From: Picochlorum sp. 'celeri'
Taxonomy: Eukaryota; Chlorophyta; Trebouxiophyceae
Direction: 5' to 3'
NCBI GenBank assembly: GCA_010909725.1
Contig: JAACMV010000002.1
Coordinates: 248,001 to 312,000, forward strand
DNA length: 64,000 nucleotides
The position numbers and the translations under genes are program-made. Positions 9,124-19,664 of this stretch are shown in pieces. The notes under the pieces were generated by a model. That model did no database searches. It worked only from the letters and a program-made list of their open reading frames with translations, and had not been told where the DNA came from. Positions within the stretch are counted from its first letter, which is position 1; each line of letters opens with the position of its first letter.

Positions 9124-10103
9124 GCCTACCTTTGGACACAATATTGTTCTCACACAAGTATTCGTTCAACCAACTGATTCAGTTTATATCTCACTCTGAA
9201 ACCCAGACCCCCTCTTCCAAGCACACCTACGTTTCTTAGAAACAACCAGTATAGGACACCAACCAACTGTGCAGCACACGTCTGCTGCACTGAAAGGAAA
9301 AAACAGGGAAAACACTTAAATGGTGGTCCGTATGAATGTGTGTTCCTGCACAACATCATGATTTTGAATAACATCGTAACAGTTGCAGAAAAGCCCCACT
9401 GCTGTATCCACCCTTGGATGCCGCCATCACCATGGCAAGGCTCACAACTGTCCTGTTTTTTGCCCTCTCAAGAGTCCCCCAGGACCACAGGAAACACCTT
9501 CATCACCACCCCTCCCCGAACCTCTTAGAACCAACACATAATTATTTTTAAAAATATTCGATGCACGAGGATCCCCCATGATGCCACGAGACGTCCCGAG
9601 GTGTCCAACGACGATCAACTTTCGGCGTAGTAGGTTGCACCAAACCGACACTGTTCCTTTATTTTATCACCCCATCCTTGGTGGATATCACTTGAAATAT
9701 CCATATGAGTAAGGACAACGCAGCAAACACCAATAAGAAGGAGCCGTCAACCACACTCGGACATCTCGAAGCACAAGAGGAAAACGGAGAGGGTTTTCAT
9801 AATGATTGCTCAGAAACGTACCATATAACACGTATATAGAAGACAGAAATTCATTAAATTAATTTTTGATGCCCAAGGAGGAGACGCTGGCTCTTGTGCC
9901 TGGCTGTACCCAATGATCGATGGCGTAACCGTGTGACGGTCAGATATCATCCACACACTGCAGTGTGGCCATGGCCCAGGTCAAATGAACATGGATTTGG
10001 GGTTCCGTATGTATGTAATACATGTGTCTATGTATAGAAATATATATAAACAGATAGATAGGTAGGTGATACAAAAGAATGGGGGTGATTGTTGCATAGA
10101 AAT
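9124..10103. other. 980-nt region without a supported gene
   Basis: Between the 5' end of the UBP1-like gene and the 3' end of the sugar transporter, both on the minus strand. It holds the UBP1 promoter. Short A+T-rich tracts lie at 9538-9558 and 10020-10075 (tatata and gata/ggta repeats). One small plus-strand ORF at 9705-9839 is listed separately. No tRNA or snRNA was recognised. Confidence 0.6.
9705..9839 (+). CDS. Possible small ORF, 44 aa, unrecognised
   Basis: ATG at 9705 opens a 44-codon frame ending in TAG. The product is hydrophilic and rich in Asn, Lys and Glu (it begins MSKDNAANTNKKEP). It could also be the first exon of a split gene, since a GTACCAT sequence near the end could serve as a donor, but I could not find a convincing second exon. 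I do not recognise it, and chance occurrence is quite possible. Confidence 0.2.
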   Translation: MSKDNAANTNKKEPSTTLGHLEAQEENGEGFHNDCSETYHITRI

Positions 10104-11695
10104 TCATCTGGGTAACAAGTCTGGAGATTTGGCAATTGATGTCATGCTCACCTCTCCACCACCCAAGCTTCCTAGACTTGCCGATTGATCAAAACTTATA
10201 TCATCATATCCTTGTCTGGAAAGAGCAATGTGGTCCATGCTTGGGGAAAGTTGCATTGATGATGATTTTGTGGGCTGCCTGGTGATGCTTGGTTGTCCTT
10301 TGGTGCCTCCTGCACAACAATATGATAACAACATTATACGCTGGGCTCAAAAAAAATAGAAACCAAAGGGTTTCTGATACGTACCGAGACTGAAGAAGAG
10401 ATGCATGGAGATGAAAACGACTGAGACACCAATGACAAAGTTGAGTGTCAATGGGTGGCCAAAAAGAGCTGCGCTCATCAACCCGGTCAGGATTGTAGCA
10501 ATCGTGGACGAATATTTCTTCAGGATTGTGTCTGCGAATTTGAAGAAAAAACTGGACAGAATACCCTGAAAGGCATTGTTCACGATCAGGGCAAACGTGA
10601 CTGTGGTGAATCCAGCAAACAGGCCATTGTGAATCACATCAATTCCACCAAAGAGGGACAACAGTATCACGCCAACGACATTGAAACACGCTCCATAAAA
10701 GTATAGAAAGAAATTTTGTAGCAATACGCTCGTTTCCATATTCTTTTTCAGTGCAAATTCATTGTACACAGAGGCAAGGGATGGGATTGTGATTGATCCC
10801 AATGTATACAATACTGCTGCGGGTGACATGATGTCTGCGTATTTTGAATTCTCACATGAGCTAAGTTGATTGACTGTTATACCTGCGACGAGAAGGAAGA
10901 GAGCTTCCCACTGAAATACGCTGAATTGGCGTCTCAAGACACTCCTCATCAGGAGAGCAATCACAAAAATCTGCACAGGGCAATGATGCGTCAATATATT
11001 CTTATATTCATGCATGCATGCATGCATGCAATAGTATTGATGCGTGAAAGGCAACTTACCTTTAAATTAGAAAGCATTTTCGCTGTGGTGGGTTTGAAAT
11101 AAAGCTGCATCACAAACTTGAGGTAATTGTTCACGGCATACAAGGCAGCTGGAATGGCCAGCAGGCGATTGTGATAGGCGTCTTTATAAAATGACGATAT
11201 GCTTTTATATAACGGAGGTCCCGGTCTCCCTGATCCATACATGACAAGGGTTCCTAGAGCAAATATAGTCTTTGCTATTTCTACCAACAGGTTGACACTC
11301 ACAGGGCTGAAAGAAAATGTACCATGCTCATCTTTTGCCATGTGAACAAGCACAGGAGCCAATCCTACACAAGATCCCACACAGTCAGATGTGACAATAA
11401 TACCCAACAGGGCCATCAGTAGATGCTTCGTACCGATTAAAAAACAGTCTCCGCATACCATCCAAATCTTCCAAAAGTTACTCAGTTGAGATCCTCTGGC
11501 TTTTTTCGTATCATCGTACGCTGTAAATGATTTTGACTGCAAAATAATGCAAATGACGTGATTGATCAGCGGATCAAGTCCTGGTATGCGAGATGAAGGA
11601 CAATACAAACGTCATTGACGTACACTACGACTCTTGCTGGCCGACCCAGGCGTACCATGTGCCTCATGGAATGGACTTTCGATTGATGTTTTCAT
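10104..11695 (-). CDS. Nucleotide-sugar transporter (SLC35A-like), four exons
   Basis: Exons 11695-11624, 11536-11060, 10970-10385 and 10309-10104, with introns of 87, 89 and 75 nt that keep the frame; the total is 446 aa. Exon 1 starts MKTSIESPFHEAHG. The body has about ten hydrophobic segments. PTTAKMLSNLKIFVIALLM, FQWEALFLLVAGITVNQL and the NNAFQGILSSFF region are typical of Golgi UDP-galactose / CMP-sialic acid transporters (SLC35A family). The C-terminal tail is cytosolic, Ser-rich and not conserved. Intron 2 contains a (CATG)5 repeat. The exact sugar cannot be read from sequence. The first exon is supported by a good GTACGT donor and TTTTGCAG acceptor but rests on less homology than the rest. 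Confidence 0.85.
11009..11030. repeat. (CATG)n tetranucleotide repeat in an intron
   Basis: Five and a half CATG units, self-complementary, inside intron 2 of the nucleotide-sugar transporter gene. Confidence 0.9.
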
Positions 11696-12000
11696 CTATG
11701 TGGGTGCTGCGTCGAATCTATGCAAAAGAGTCAAGTCAACAATTACTTGTAACTGTCTCAGCGGCCACACGGGCGGGCGGTGGGGCCATCTTTTGACGGT
11801 GTTTTATAAAATAATGATAGAATTGTATCTGTGGGGAGGCTTGGCAGTCCAAGCAAGCTATCAATACGAATGCATGCTCATGTGGCGCCGTTGGGAGCAA
11901 GCATGCTGCCATGACAATGGCTCACCAATATTATTGGTAATCTGGCATCTCTCGTCATGAAAAAGAGGTATTTCATGCACAATGTGAGTCATCACGTGCG
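11696..12000. promoter_or_regulatory. Region upstream of the sugar transporter
   Basis: The 305 nt between the transporter start and the SERRATE stop, both on the minus strand. It should contain the transporter promoter and the SERRATE 3' end. Nothing else is visible. Confidence 0.4.
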
Positions 12001-13656
12001 TTACAAGTCACCATAATCTAACATTGATCTATTATTCTGAGGGGCATCGAGGTCGAAATAGCCACGTCCTCCTCGGCCACCTCGTCCGCCACGCCCTCCT
12101 CCTGGTACAGGCATGAGCATGACTGGTGTCACACCACCCCGACCACCAGAAGACATCAGTAGCTGACCACCCATCATGGAGGGGTCAATGTACATCATTT
12201 GATTTCTCCCGCCACCCCTGCCGTGGCGGCCTCCTCCTCGGCCCCCGCCTCTACCACCACCTCTCTTGCTTTCCCTGTCCTTGACCGATAAATAATTTTC
12301 CCTGTAGATAGTATCCAATATTCTCTCCTTTTCTGCTTCAAGCACATGCGCGTGTTTATTTTTAATGTGCTTCACAACAAACTCGCGAGCAACGAATAAT
12401 TTGTTGCTTAATTTGTTGCCCCATTTGTTTTCCTCATGCTTGACAATCTGACTGTCGATGAACTTTTCCAACTCTTGTTCAACCTTGTCATCCTTTATCA
12501 TCTTCATCACCGGAGAACCTTGGGATATTCTATTGGCCCAGCGTTTGCATATTTTTGTCTCGTGAGTCTTCAAATCCCTCAGTGATGCCTTGTACTCTTC
12601 TGGCTCCTTTGACTCGCCCTCAGCCTGTGTTGACTCTTGTGGGCGCACTATTCTCTTTGCAATCTTACGCGAATAATCTTGCTCAAATCCATATTCTTTG
12701 CACCCATAATAGTCAACTCCATGCACAATCCACAGATACTGCATCAAATCATCCAGCTGCTTCACATCAAAGGAGTCATCATCCACAGCATACGCAGCAA
12801 GCGCTGCCTCTTCATCCTCCTCCTCCTGTCCCTTTTCTTGGTCTTTCATCTCTTTATCTCCCTCTACTTCCTCATCCTGCTCCATGGGCTCACCCTCATC
12901 CTTCTTCTCGTCCTGCTGCTCTTCTTGTGGCTCAACCTCTCCTGCTGGAACAAACGGATTCTCCTCCAACCCTACTTCAGAATCCAACTTTCTAATCAAT
13001 CGTTTCGCCGTCTTAAAATCCATATACTGTGCCCTCCTATCATTCACCACAGGAAACGCCATTCTAAAATCCTCTGGCTTTCCATCATCCGACAGATCCA
13101 CATCATCCCCTATATCCACATACGCATACGGCCCCAACGGAATCTTCCTTCCAGAAGGAATACCTTTCTCCGCCACAAACCGAGCCGCTGCCTTGACACT
13201 ATCCTTCTTCTTCTCCACACACACTTTGATCTCTCGAGGATCATACCTCTGCCTGAGCGCTGGATCATTCTTCTTCCGCTCAAACTCCGCCTTCGTCTCA
13301 TTTCCATAAAAATCAGCCAAATATCTATCATATTCTGATTTTGCATACTCGGGAGACGCATCGTTACGCAAGCCCCCCATAAATTCTCTAAATGTCATTG
13401 GGGCCTGACGACGGTCACCCCCGTGGTACGGCCTCCCTCGCCCTCCACGCCCACCTCTGTAGTCATCATCCCTACGAAATCGTTTATTTCCATAAGAAGA
13501 GGGCGAAGGACGCCGTTCTCTGTCAAATGGTGGAGACCTGCTCCTCTGCCGACCTCCTCTTCCACCTCCATATGGAGAACTCGGCGAACCACGCCTTCGA
13601 CCACCTCCACTATAGTCCATTATAAATATGTTGGAATATAATTGAGCCCGTTTCAT
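12001..13656 (-). CDS. SE: SERRATE/ARS2-like RNA-processing protein
   Basis: Single exon, 551 aa. An RGG/RS-rich N terminus is followed by the SERRATE N-terminal domain (MTFREFMGGL ... EYDRYLADFYGNETKAEF), an acidic linker, LDDLMQYLWIVHGVDYYG (the family's YLWRVHGLDYYG block), and near 430-480 the segment that is normally a C2H2 zinc finger (FVAREFVVKHIKNKH). It ends in RGG repeats. ARS2/SERRATE links the cap-binding complex to microRNA processing and RNA decay. The two finger cysteines are absent here (see findings). ATG 13656 is the first in frame; MDYSGGG at 13620 is equally plausible. Confidence 0.87.
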   Translation of the reverse strand: MKRAQLYSNIFIMDYSGGGRRRGSPSSPYGGGRGGRQRSRSPPFDRERRPSPSSYGNKRFRRDDDYRGGRGGRGRPYHGGDRRQAPMTFREFMGGLRNDASPEYAKSEYDRYLADFYGNETKAEFERKKNDPALRQRYDPREIKVCVEKKKDSVKAAARFVAEKGIPSGRKIPLGPYAYVDIGDDVDLSDDGKPEDFRMAFPVVNDRRAQYMDFKTAKRLIRKLDSEVGLEENPFVPAGEVEPQEEQQDEKKDEGEPMEQDEEVEGDKEMKDQEKGQEEEDEEAALAAYAVDDDSFDVKQLDDLMQYLWIVHGVDYYGCKEYGFEQDYSRKIAKRIVRPQESTQAEGESKEPEEYKASLRDLKTHETKICKRWANRISQGSPVMKMIKDDKVEQELEKFIDSQIVKHEENKWGNKLSNKLFVAREFVVKHIKNKHAHVLEAEKERILDTIYRENYLSVKDRESKRGGGRGGGRGGGRHGRGGGRNQMMYIDPSMMGGQLLMSSGGRGGVTPVMLMPVPGGGRGGRGGRGGRGYFDLDAPQNNRSMLDYGDL

Positions 13657-13855
13657 CCTCCTTACACTCTTGGACTGACATCAGGGAGACTTGGCCAAAC
13701 TAATTCAGCAATTATTTAATGTTTTAATTACAGTCGAGTCCGAACCGGAAACACGACCTCATTGTGGGAAAGTTTTCTTTGAGTCATTCAAAAGAACAAT
13801 ACCTGGTATTGTATCAAAGCAAGTCAACTACTACTACTACAAAGCTCCTGTCGTC
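13657..13855. promoter_or_regulatory. Divergent promoter SERRATE / DRE2
   Basis: A 199-nt space between divergent starts, A+T-rich, containing attatttaatgttttaatta. The promoter role is inferred. Confidence 0.4.
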
Positions 13856-14689
13856 ATGGTTCTTGCGTCGAAAAGTCTTGACACAGAGCAGCAAATAGAG
13901 CACACCCTTGTGGTTACGAATGCTGCTGTGTTGGCATTGGATGAGATACAAGAGACTGTATTGGGTGATTCTATAGTTGGCAAAGGGCGTCGTCGGGTGG
14001 ATGTGATGACGGGTGCATTGCGAGTGTACGAGTCTCGTCGAATTGAGGTACCTTATGATTCTGTGGTGGTATATGTAGAGAAACCTGGAAATTATGGCCA
14101 TGTGACAATGACAAGGGAAGAAAAGAGGTCGCTGATTGTGGCTGGTTTGAAAATGACGAGGCCAGGTGGGTTGTTTGTGGTGGTGGATCATGGGGGTGAT
14201 GAGGGATTGAAGCATATGTTGGTCATGTCGGGGTGCACATCGGTGACATGCGAGGAGAAGGAGGGTTCTATGGTGGTGGCCACGGGGAGAAAGTTTGAGA
14301 AGAAGGAGGCATCTGCGATTCAACTGAATCTTGGTGGTGGGTCAACGGCGTGGAAGGTGAGTGCTGATGATGAGGATGAGGAGTTGATCGATGAGGATGA
14401 TTTGTTAGTAGAAGATGATGATATGGCGGGTGTTGTGGAGGCGGCTCCTGTGTCTGGGACTGGGCCTGCGGTGAAAAAGGCGTGTGCAAATTGTACATGT
14501 GGGCGGGCGGAAGGCAAGATGACCAAGCTGACAAAGGATATGATTGAGAATCCGCAGTCTGGATGTGGTAGTTGTGCGTTAGGGGATGCGTTTCGATGTG
14601 CGGGTTGTCCGTATAGAGGGCTTCCTGCGTTTGAGATGGGTAAAAAGATTGAGTTACCTCCAGACTTTTTAGTGGATGACTTGGCATAA
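13856..14689 (+). CDS. DRE2: DRE2/anamorsin (CIAPIN1), cytosolic Fe-S assembly factor
   Basis: A 277-aa product. Residues 1-150 form the methyltransferase-like domain ([17 protein letters not shown]), then an acidic linker, then the iron-sulfur region. Motif II is complete: C237, C240, C248 and C251 in [15 protein letters not shown]. Motif I shows only C210, C213 and C215 ([10 protein letters not shown]); the first cysteine found about nine residues upstream in other species is missing. DRE2 receives electrons from TAH18 and works in the cytosolic iron-sulfur assembly pathway. The frame is open from TTG at 13691 but the first ATG is 13856, in a good context. Confidence 0.92.
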   Translation: MVLASKSLDTEQQIEHTLVVTNAAVLALDEIQETVLGDSIVGKGRRRVDVMTGALRVYESRRIEVPYDSVVVYVEKPGNYGHVTMTREEKRSLIVAGLKMTRPGGLFVVVDHGGDEGLKHMLVMSGCTSVTCEEKEGSMVVATGRKFEKKEASAIQLNLGGGSTAWKVSADDEDEELIDEDDLLVEDDDMAGVVEAAPVSGTGPAVKKACANCTCGRAEGKMTKLTKDMIENPQSGCGSCALGDAFRCAGCPYRGLPAFEMGKKIELPPDFLVDDLA

Positions 14690-14756
14690 TTGCAATAAGT
14701 ACTATTGTTCGTACACACTTGATAATTACAATTTCACCATGTATTTAATATATATA

Positions 14757-14770
14757 CACATATATATGTG
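14757..14770. repeat. 14-nt perfect palindrome between convergent stops
   Basis: CACATATATATGTG is identical to its reverse complement. It lies between the DRE2 stop and the CASP stop, where it could belong to both 3' ends. Confidence 0.8.
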
Positions 14771-14807
14771 CTATGGCCCCGCACTCGTTGTATTCATTGA
14801 GTGGTCA

Positions 14808-17050
14808 TCATCCACCCATGACTGGGTCGACGACACTCTTATCACCCCCACTCAGGCCATGCTTGATGTTGTAGTCCATGCAGAGAGATTCCAGCTCATC
14901 CATCTTTTCGGAATGCCTGTGAGAGAACCCTGCGATGACGATGAAAGCGATGAAATGGAGTGCCAAGGCATATATGACGATTGCGGATCGGGCAATCTTA
15001 CTGCCCGAGACAAAAGCTGATCCAACAGCGTATGCTGCACGGTCATGAATTGGCAGCTTGCGACGACGTGCCTCTCTCTCACGCGCTCGAAAGTCGTTGA
15101 ATGGGTTCATCTTGTTCTCGTACTCTTTCATATACTTTTCTATCGACGCCCCTCCTTTCTCGATATCGCTGGTGGCTTTGGAGCCTCTCGAAATGTAGCC
15201 CTCTACATACTTGAGCCGCTCAACCAGAGCAATATTGTCCTCTTTGGCATTCTTGGACGCCTCCTTTGCATGATGTAGTTCAATTCGAAGATCTGATATC
15301 TCACCTTCGAGATCGCTCACACGTTTTTTCAATCGATCTCGCTGAGCGCCAAGTGCATGTATCATCGATTTGTTTTCAATGCCACTTGTAGTCCTCTCAA
15401 TACCGCTGCTGGACTGGCTGCCATCGCTTTGCTCGGGTGCTGCTGTTCTCGTCGCGAGCTCCAAGTCCTCCTCCAATTGTGCTATCAATTCTTCTTTCTG
15501 ACTAATATGATCTTGTAACTCTTGTATCTTTCCAGTCGCGGAGCTGAGCGAGTCTTTTGATTCAGCAAGCTGCATTCTGAGGAGTGTCAAATTGCTCTCA
15601 AGTTTCTGGTTCTTCTCCAGCAGTGCAGACTCCATGCTGGAAATGTGTAACATCTCTGATTTCTTCGACTCGTCATCTTCTTCATTATCGTCTTCATCTG
15701 CAGCAGAATTCTGTAGGATTGCCTTGAGCATTCGAATCTGCTGCTTGCTTTCTCTCAACTCTTCTTGACTTGGTCTGCTCATGAGTTGAGCTTCCAGTGC
15801 ATTAATGTGGGATTCTTTTGCTTCAAGATTCGTCTGCAAACCATATATTTTAGATTCCAATGTATCTTTATCTCTTTGATGGGCTAGAGAAACAGATTCG
15901 ACTTCCTCACGAAGCTTGAGAATGTAGTCTCTCTGTGACTTGATTTCATCATGGAGTGCCTTTGTTTGGGTATCCTTTGTATGACCCCCTCTCGCCTTCA
16001 CATCCTCAGGCTGAGGAGATTTCATCTTTTCTAGTAACGTGTCTCTTTCTGTTGATAATTCTGCCAGTCGCTGCTCAGCCCGCTCCACTTCTGCCATGGC
16101 AAGCTCGCTTTCTGATCGAGCAGCAGCTGCCACTTCCTCTCCCTTTTCTTGAGCGGCCAACAATTGAGCCTGCGTACTCGCATGTAACCTTTTAATTGTT
16201 TCTAGAGCACTTTGTGCCCTAGAAAGCTCTTTCTCTAATCGTTCTTCTCGTAAGCGAGCTTCATCAGCAGTCCGTGCTTCCAGTTCTGCATCTGCTGCTG
16301 CTCGTGCCTCTTCAACTTCCTGCTCCTTTTCCACCAAATCTTCCTGCAATGAGCGAATTTTATCCTCCAATTTTCGAATCGTTAGATCCTGATTCTTCAG
16401 CTCCTGTGATTCTTGTTTGAATTCATCCAACTCTGTTGTGACATGAGCAAGCTTCGACTCCAATGATGCAATTTTTGATGCAGAATCCTGCATGTATCAT
16501 TCAACCAAATAATCAGCGTCACGCAAACGCCAAAGCAAATCACGCATACAAAGCACGAACCAAGAAATTTCCGAGCAATGTTGACGGATCAGGGGCTTCC
16601 TGTAGTTTTTGAAAAATATCAAGAAAAGCACCCTCTGCAGACTTGGACCTATTGGTCAGAGCATCAACTTCCACCTGATACTTCTTTAACAGAGGGGCCA
16701 CTGCTTTGAACACTTCTGGCGCAACATTCTTCTTAAAATCTACGAGTAATGATACTGGATAGACCACAATAGCACGTAGCACCAAAAAATGAAAAGAAAA
16801 GACACACCTTTTGTACTCTCTGCCAACTCTTTCCTAGACTGCAATGATGACTCTTGCCTGCCAGCGATAGCCAGCCCACGCTCATCCAAATCCCCCCGTA
16901 AACCATCTAGATCAAAATCTACAGCGCAACAAGGTGTATGGTATCAATGCTAGCCGCAAAGCAACCTTGCTGCTGCTGTTGTGAGTACAAAAACAAAACC
17001 TCACCTTGCCAGAAACGACAGACGGCATCCGCTGGAATCGATTCCTCCAT
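14808..17050 (-). CDS. CASP: CASP, Golgi transmembrane coiled-coil protein, four exons
   Basis: Exons 17050-17005, 16918-16808, 16739-16561 and 16487-14808; the introns of 86, 68 and 73 nt all keep the frame. The product is 671 aa. The N terminus (MEESIPADAVCRFW, DFDLDGLRGDLDERG, then DFKKNVAPEV and VDALTNRSKSAEGAF) is the conserved CASP start. A long coiled coil fills residues about 120-570. The CASP C-terminal domain follows: NPFNDFRAREREAR, then a single membrane segment (ARSAIVIYALALHFIAFIV). CASP is a tail-anchored golgin acting in intra-Golgi retrograde traffic. The donor of intron 3 is GTTCGT, unusual here, but it is the only one that keeps phase. Confidence 0.92.
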
Positions 17051-17501
17051 AGTACGGTATTTCGTATCCAAATAACGCAAAATTCGATCGCTGGATTCGG
17101 AAATGAAGCCGCGTTACAGGAAGAAAACGTTGTGAATAATTCTCTGCAACCGAAACGAACAAATCACGATGGGTTGCTTTTTGAGCAATCACTAGACTTT
17201 AAATGAATTCCATGTGCGTTTTAAGGGATTGTCAGGGAGGGATACCCGTGTTCTAGACCAGTTTGAATGCCATGGCAATTCCCTATTTGGATATTCAAAC
17301 TCAGAAGATATTTTCGAACGAAACGCTGCACTGGAGTTTATTTTATTCGCAAATACTAAAACTAATTGTGATAGTGATTTCAATTGAGCATTAGGCCGAC
17401 CGAAAGCAAAGGAGCGAGAGTTTGCTCTTAATTTTGCATGTTCAATTGCATTTTGCTATTAAAACGGGATTCCTAGATATTTCTCTGCTGCATTTACGAC
17501 A
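17051..17501. promoter_or_regulatory. Divergent intergenic region CASP / HEAT-repeat gene
   Basis: 451 nt between two divergent starts. TATTAAA occurs at 17457-17463, 39 nt before the HEAT gene ATG. No RNA gene was recognised. Confidence 0.4.
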
Positions 17502-19616
17502 ATGGTAGCGACAGATATATATAATCGTCCTTCAGCAGAGGGGCAAGGGAAGCAGGGGCAGCAGGATGACGAGACAGTGTTGCAAGAGCTTGTGTCTCAT
17601 GCTGGGAGCCGGCAGCATCTTGAGCGAGAAAAGGCGCTGCACGCATTAGACGGTATGGCAGATCATTTTGAAGGAAAGGAAGAATCGTCTGTATTTGCGG
17701 AAGTGGTGCGCAAGAGCGCGGAGAACATGTTTGGATCTGTGGAGTGGGAGGAAAGGTTGGGTGGACTCAAGGTCTCAGAGCTGTTGGTTCGGCGTGGGTT
17801 GGTAGACGACGACTTTGCTTTGAAATTATGCGAAGTATATTGTATGGATCTTCTAGAGGATTCTGAAGTGAGAGTGCGTTGGGCAGTTGGAGAACTGCTT
17901 GGGGAATTGAGCAAGGTGTGCCAGTCATCTGTGAGCAAGGGTAGCACGTTACACTGTCATGTGTGGGAGTTGACAGGGAATACGATTTTGAAAAGCATTG
18001 AGAAAAATTATAGTCGGGATGCAGAAGATGGGGGCGAACCATCCAGTAAAATTGCGCCCAAGGAGCATCATGAGAGTGATCCGATTGCCTCTCTATTGCA
18101 GCAGAGTTATCAAGTTGTTGAACCAGGTAAAGGAGATATGAGGCATGGAACGGAGGGATGGAAATGCTTGGAGACATCTTTCAGGGCTTTGAATAATATC
18201 ATGAAGGGATCAGGGGACGAGTTTCGTCAATATTTAGATGATGAGATTTTGGCTCTGGTGTACAAATCCCTCAAACACCCCAACCGCTTCATTCGGGAGA
18301 TATGCCAGTTCATGCTTGGAACCGTCTGTGAGATTCTAAATGAAGATGAACTGTTTGAAAAGCACGTGGAACTCTCTGGAAGATTAGGGTTTGGACTGAG
18401 CGATAATTGGAGCCAGGTTCGATATGCCGCATCTGTGGCAACAAGAAAGTTTGTTCTCGCAACACCTCACTATAAGGACGAGATTCTCCCCTTATTGGTT
18501 CCTCATATGTGTTTGAATAGATATTATGTAGCGGAAGGAGTGAGAACATACTCACAGGAGACATGGAGGCTTGCGGTTGGTGATGAAGGCAAGGACTGGG
18601 TGGCACGATGTATTCAAAATGTTGTGAGTTATTATGTAGAACAGAGCGGGGCGAACAATCACGCAGTACGAGAAGCTGCTTGTGCGTGTATTGCAGAGCT
18701 CATGGTCAAGGTAGATAGATCTGCTGTCTCTCCACATGTGCCCCGCTTGCTCTCTTGCCTACTCACGTGCTTCAGGGATGCATCTTGGCCAGTAAGAGAT
18801 GCTGCATGCTTGGCGACAGGTCGTTGCGTATTAGCATTCCCAGATGAGAGCAGAGATATTTTAGAAAAACTCTATAAGCTTTGGTTTGCTCACTTAGAAG
18901 AAAATATCTTCAGTGTGAGGGAGGATTCTGCTGTAGCCTTGGCCAATGCTGCCCGAGCTTATGGGGATGAAGCAATCACAAGAATCACGCAAAAATTGGA
19001 CGAAATGTTGCTCAAAGCAAAGAATCAAGAATCAGACAGTAAATCTCTGTCAAAACTAGAAAATGTGACGACATTTGGGGTAGCTGCTGCAAGAGCAAAG
19101 ATAGCAAATGATAAAGATTCTCACACTGACAAGACAATGTTCTCATGCGGAAGCTTGGCACCCAAGCTGAAACGAGGGGCAGATTGCTGTGGGGATTATG
19201 GAATCAATAGACCAGCAGAGCCATAGGAGTCGAGTGATGGGTCGATTTATATGGTGCGAGAACTTGCTGCTGTCTCTCCTGAGGCAGTTGTGCCATTCAT
19301 CCCAGCCCTAGCAGAGCTCAGCAATCTGTACCATTTCACTCATTACGTTACCTTGCATGAAACATTGTGGCACTGTCTTCCGGTCATAGCTGAGAGAGTT
19401 GGAAAGAAAGTGTTCAAGCAACACTTGGAACTCTTTTTAGATTCCATGCTCAAGGACCTACAGTGTGACCACAGGTTGTGCCAAGCGGCTGCTGCAACAT
19501 GTATTGCTAAACTTCAAAAGCTGATAGGAAAAGGCATCTTCCTAGGTCGCCTAACAGAACAACAGCTGCAAGATTACGAAAGATCGATGACGCAACTGGG
19601 CGCATACATGATATGA
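17502..19616 (+). CDS. HEAT/ARM-repeat protein interrupted by one in-frame TAG
   Basis: One continuous frame of 705 codons except for TAG at 19224-19226 (codon 575). The first 574 residues contain HEAT-type helical repeats (for example CFRDASWPVRDAACLATGRCVLAF and FSVREDSAVALANAARAYG) and the block TTFGV ... MFSCGSLAPKLKRG, which I remember from an uncharacterised family conserved across eukaryotes. After the TAG the frame continues with ESSDGSIYMVRELAA and HEAT-like helices to a TGA at 19614-19616. In homologs as I recall them a Trp stands where the TAG is (PWE..DG..YL), so TGG to TAG is the simplest explanation. Function is unknown. Whether the gene is broken, read through, or a base error cannot be decided here. 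Confidence 0.75.
19224..19226 (+). other. In-frame TAG within the HEAT-repeat gene
   Basis: The TAG lies between RPAEP and ESSDGSIY in one uninterrupted frame. No intron of the local minimum size (about 63 nt) with good splice sites can remove it. Confidence 0.85.
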
Positions 19617-19664
19617 TAATGTGTCACTCATTCAAGCTATTTCTACTACTGGGTGATGGTTTGT

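Noticed and set aside
12637..13338. 233-codon open frame antisense to SERRATE
   Set aside because: It overlaps a well-supported gene, its product is low-complexity (Leu/His/Ile-rich) and it mirrors the acidic and repetitive codons of SERRATE.
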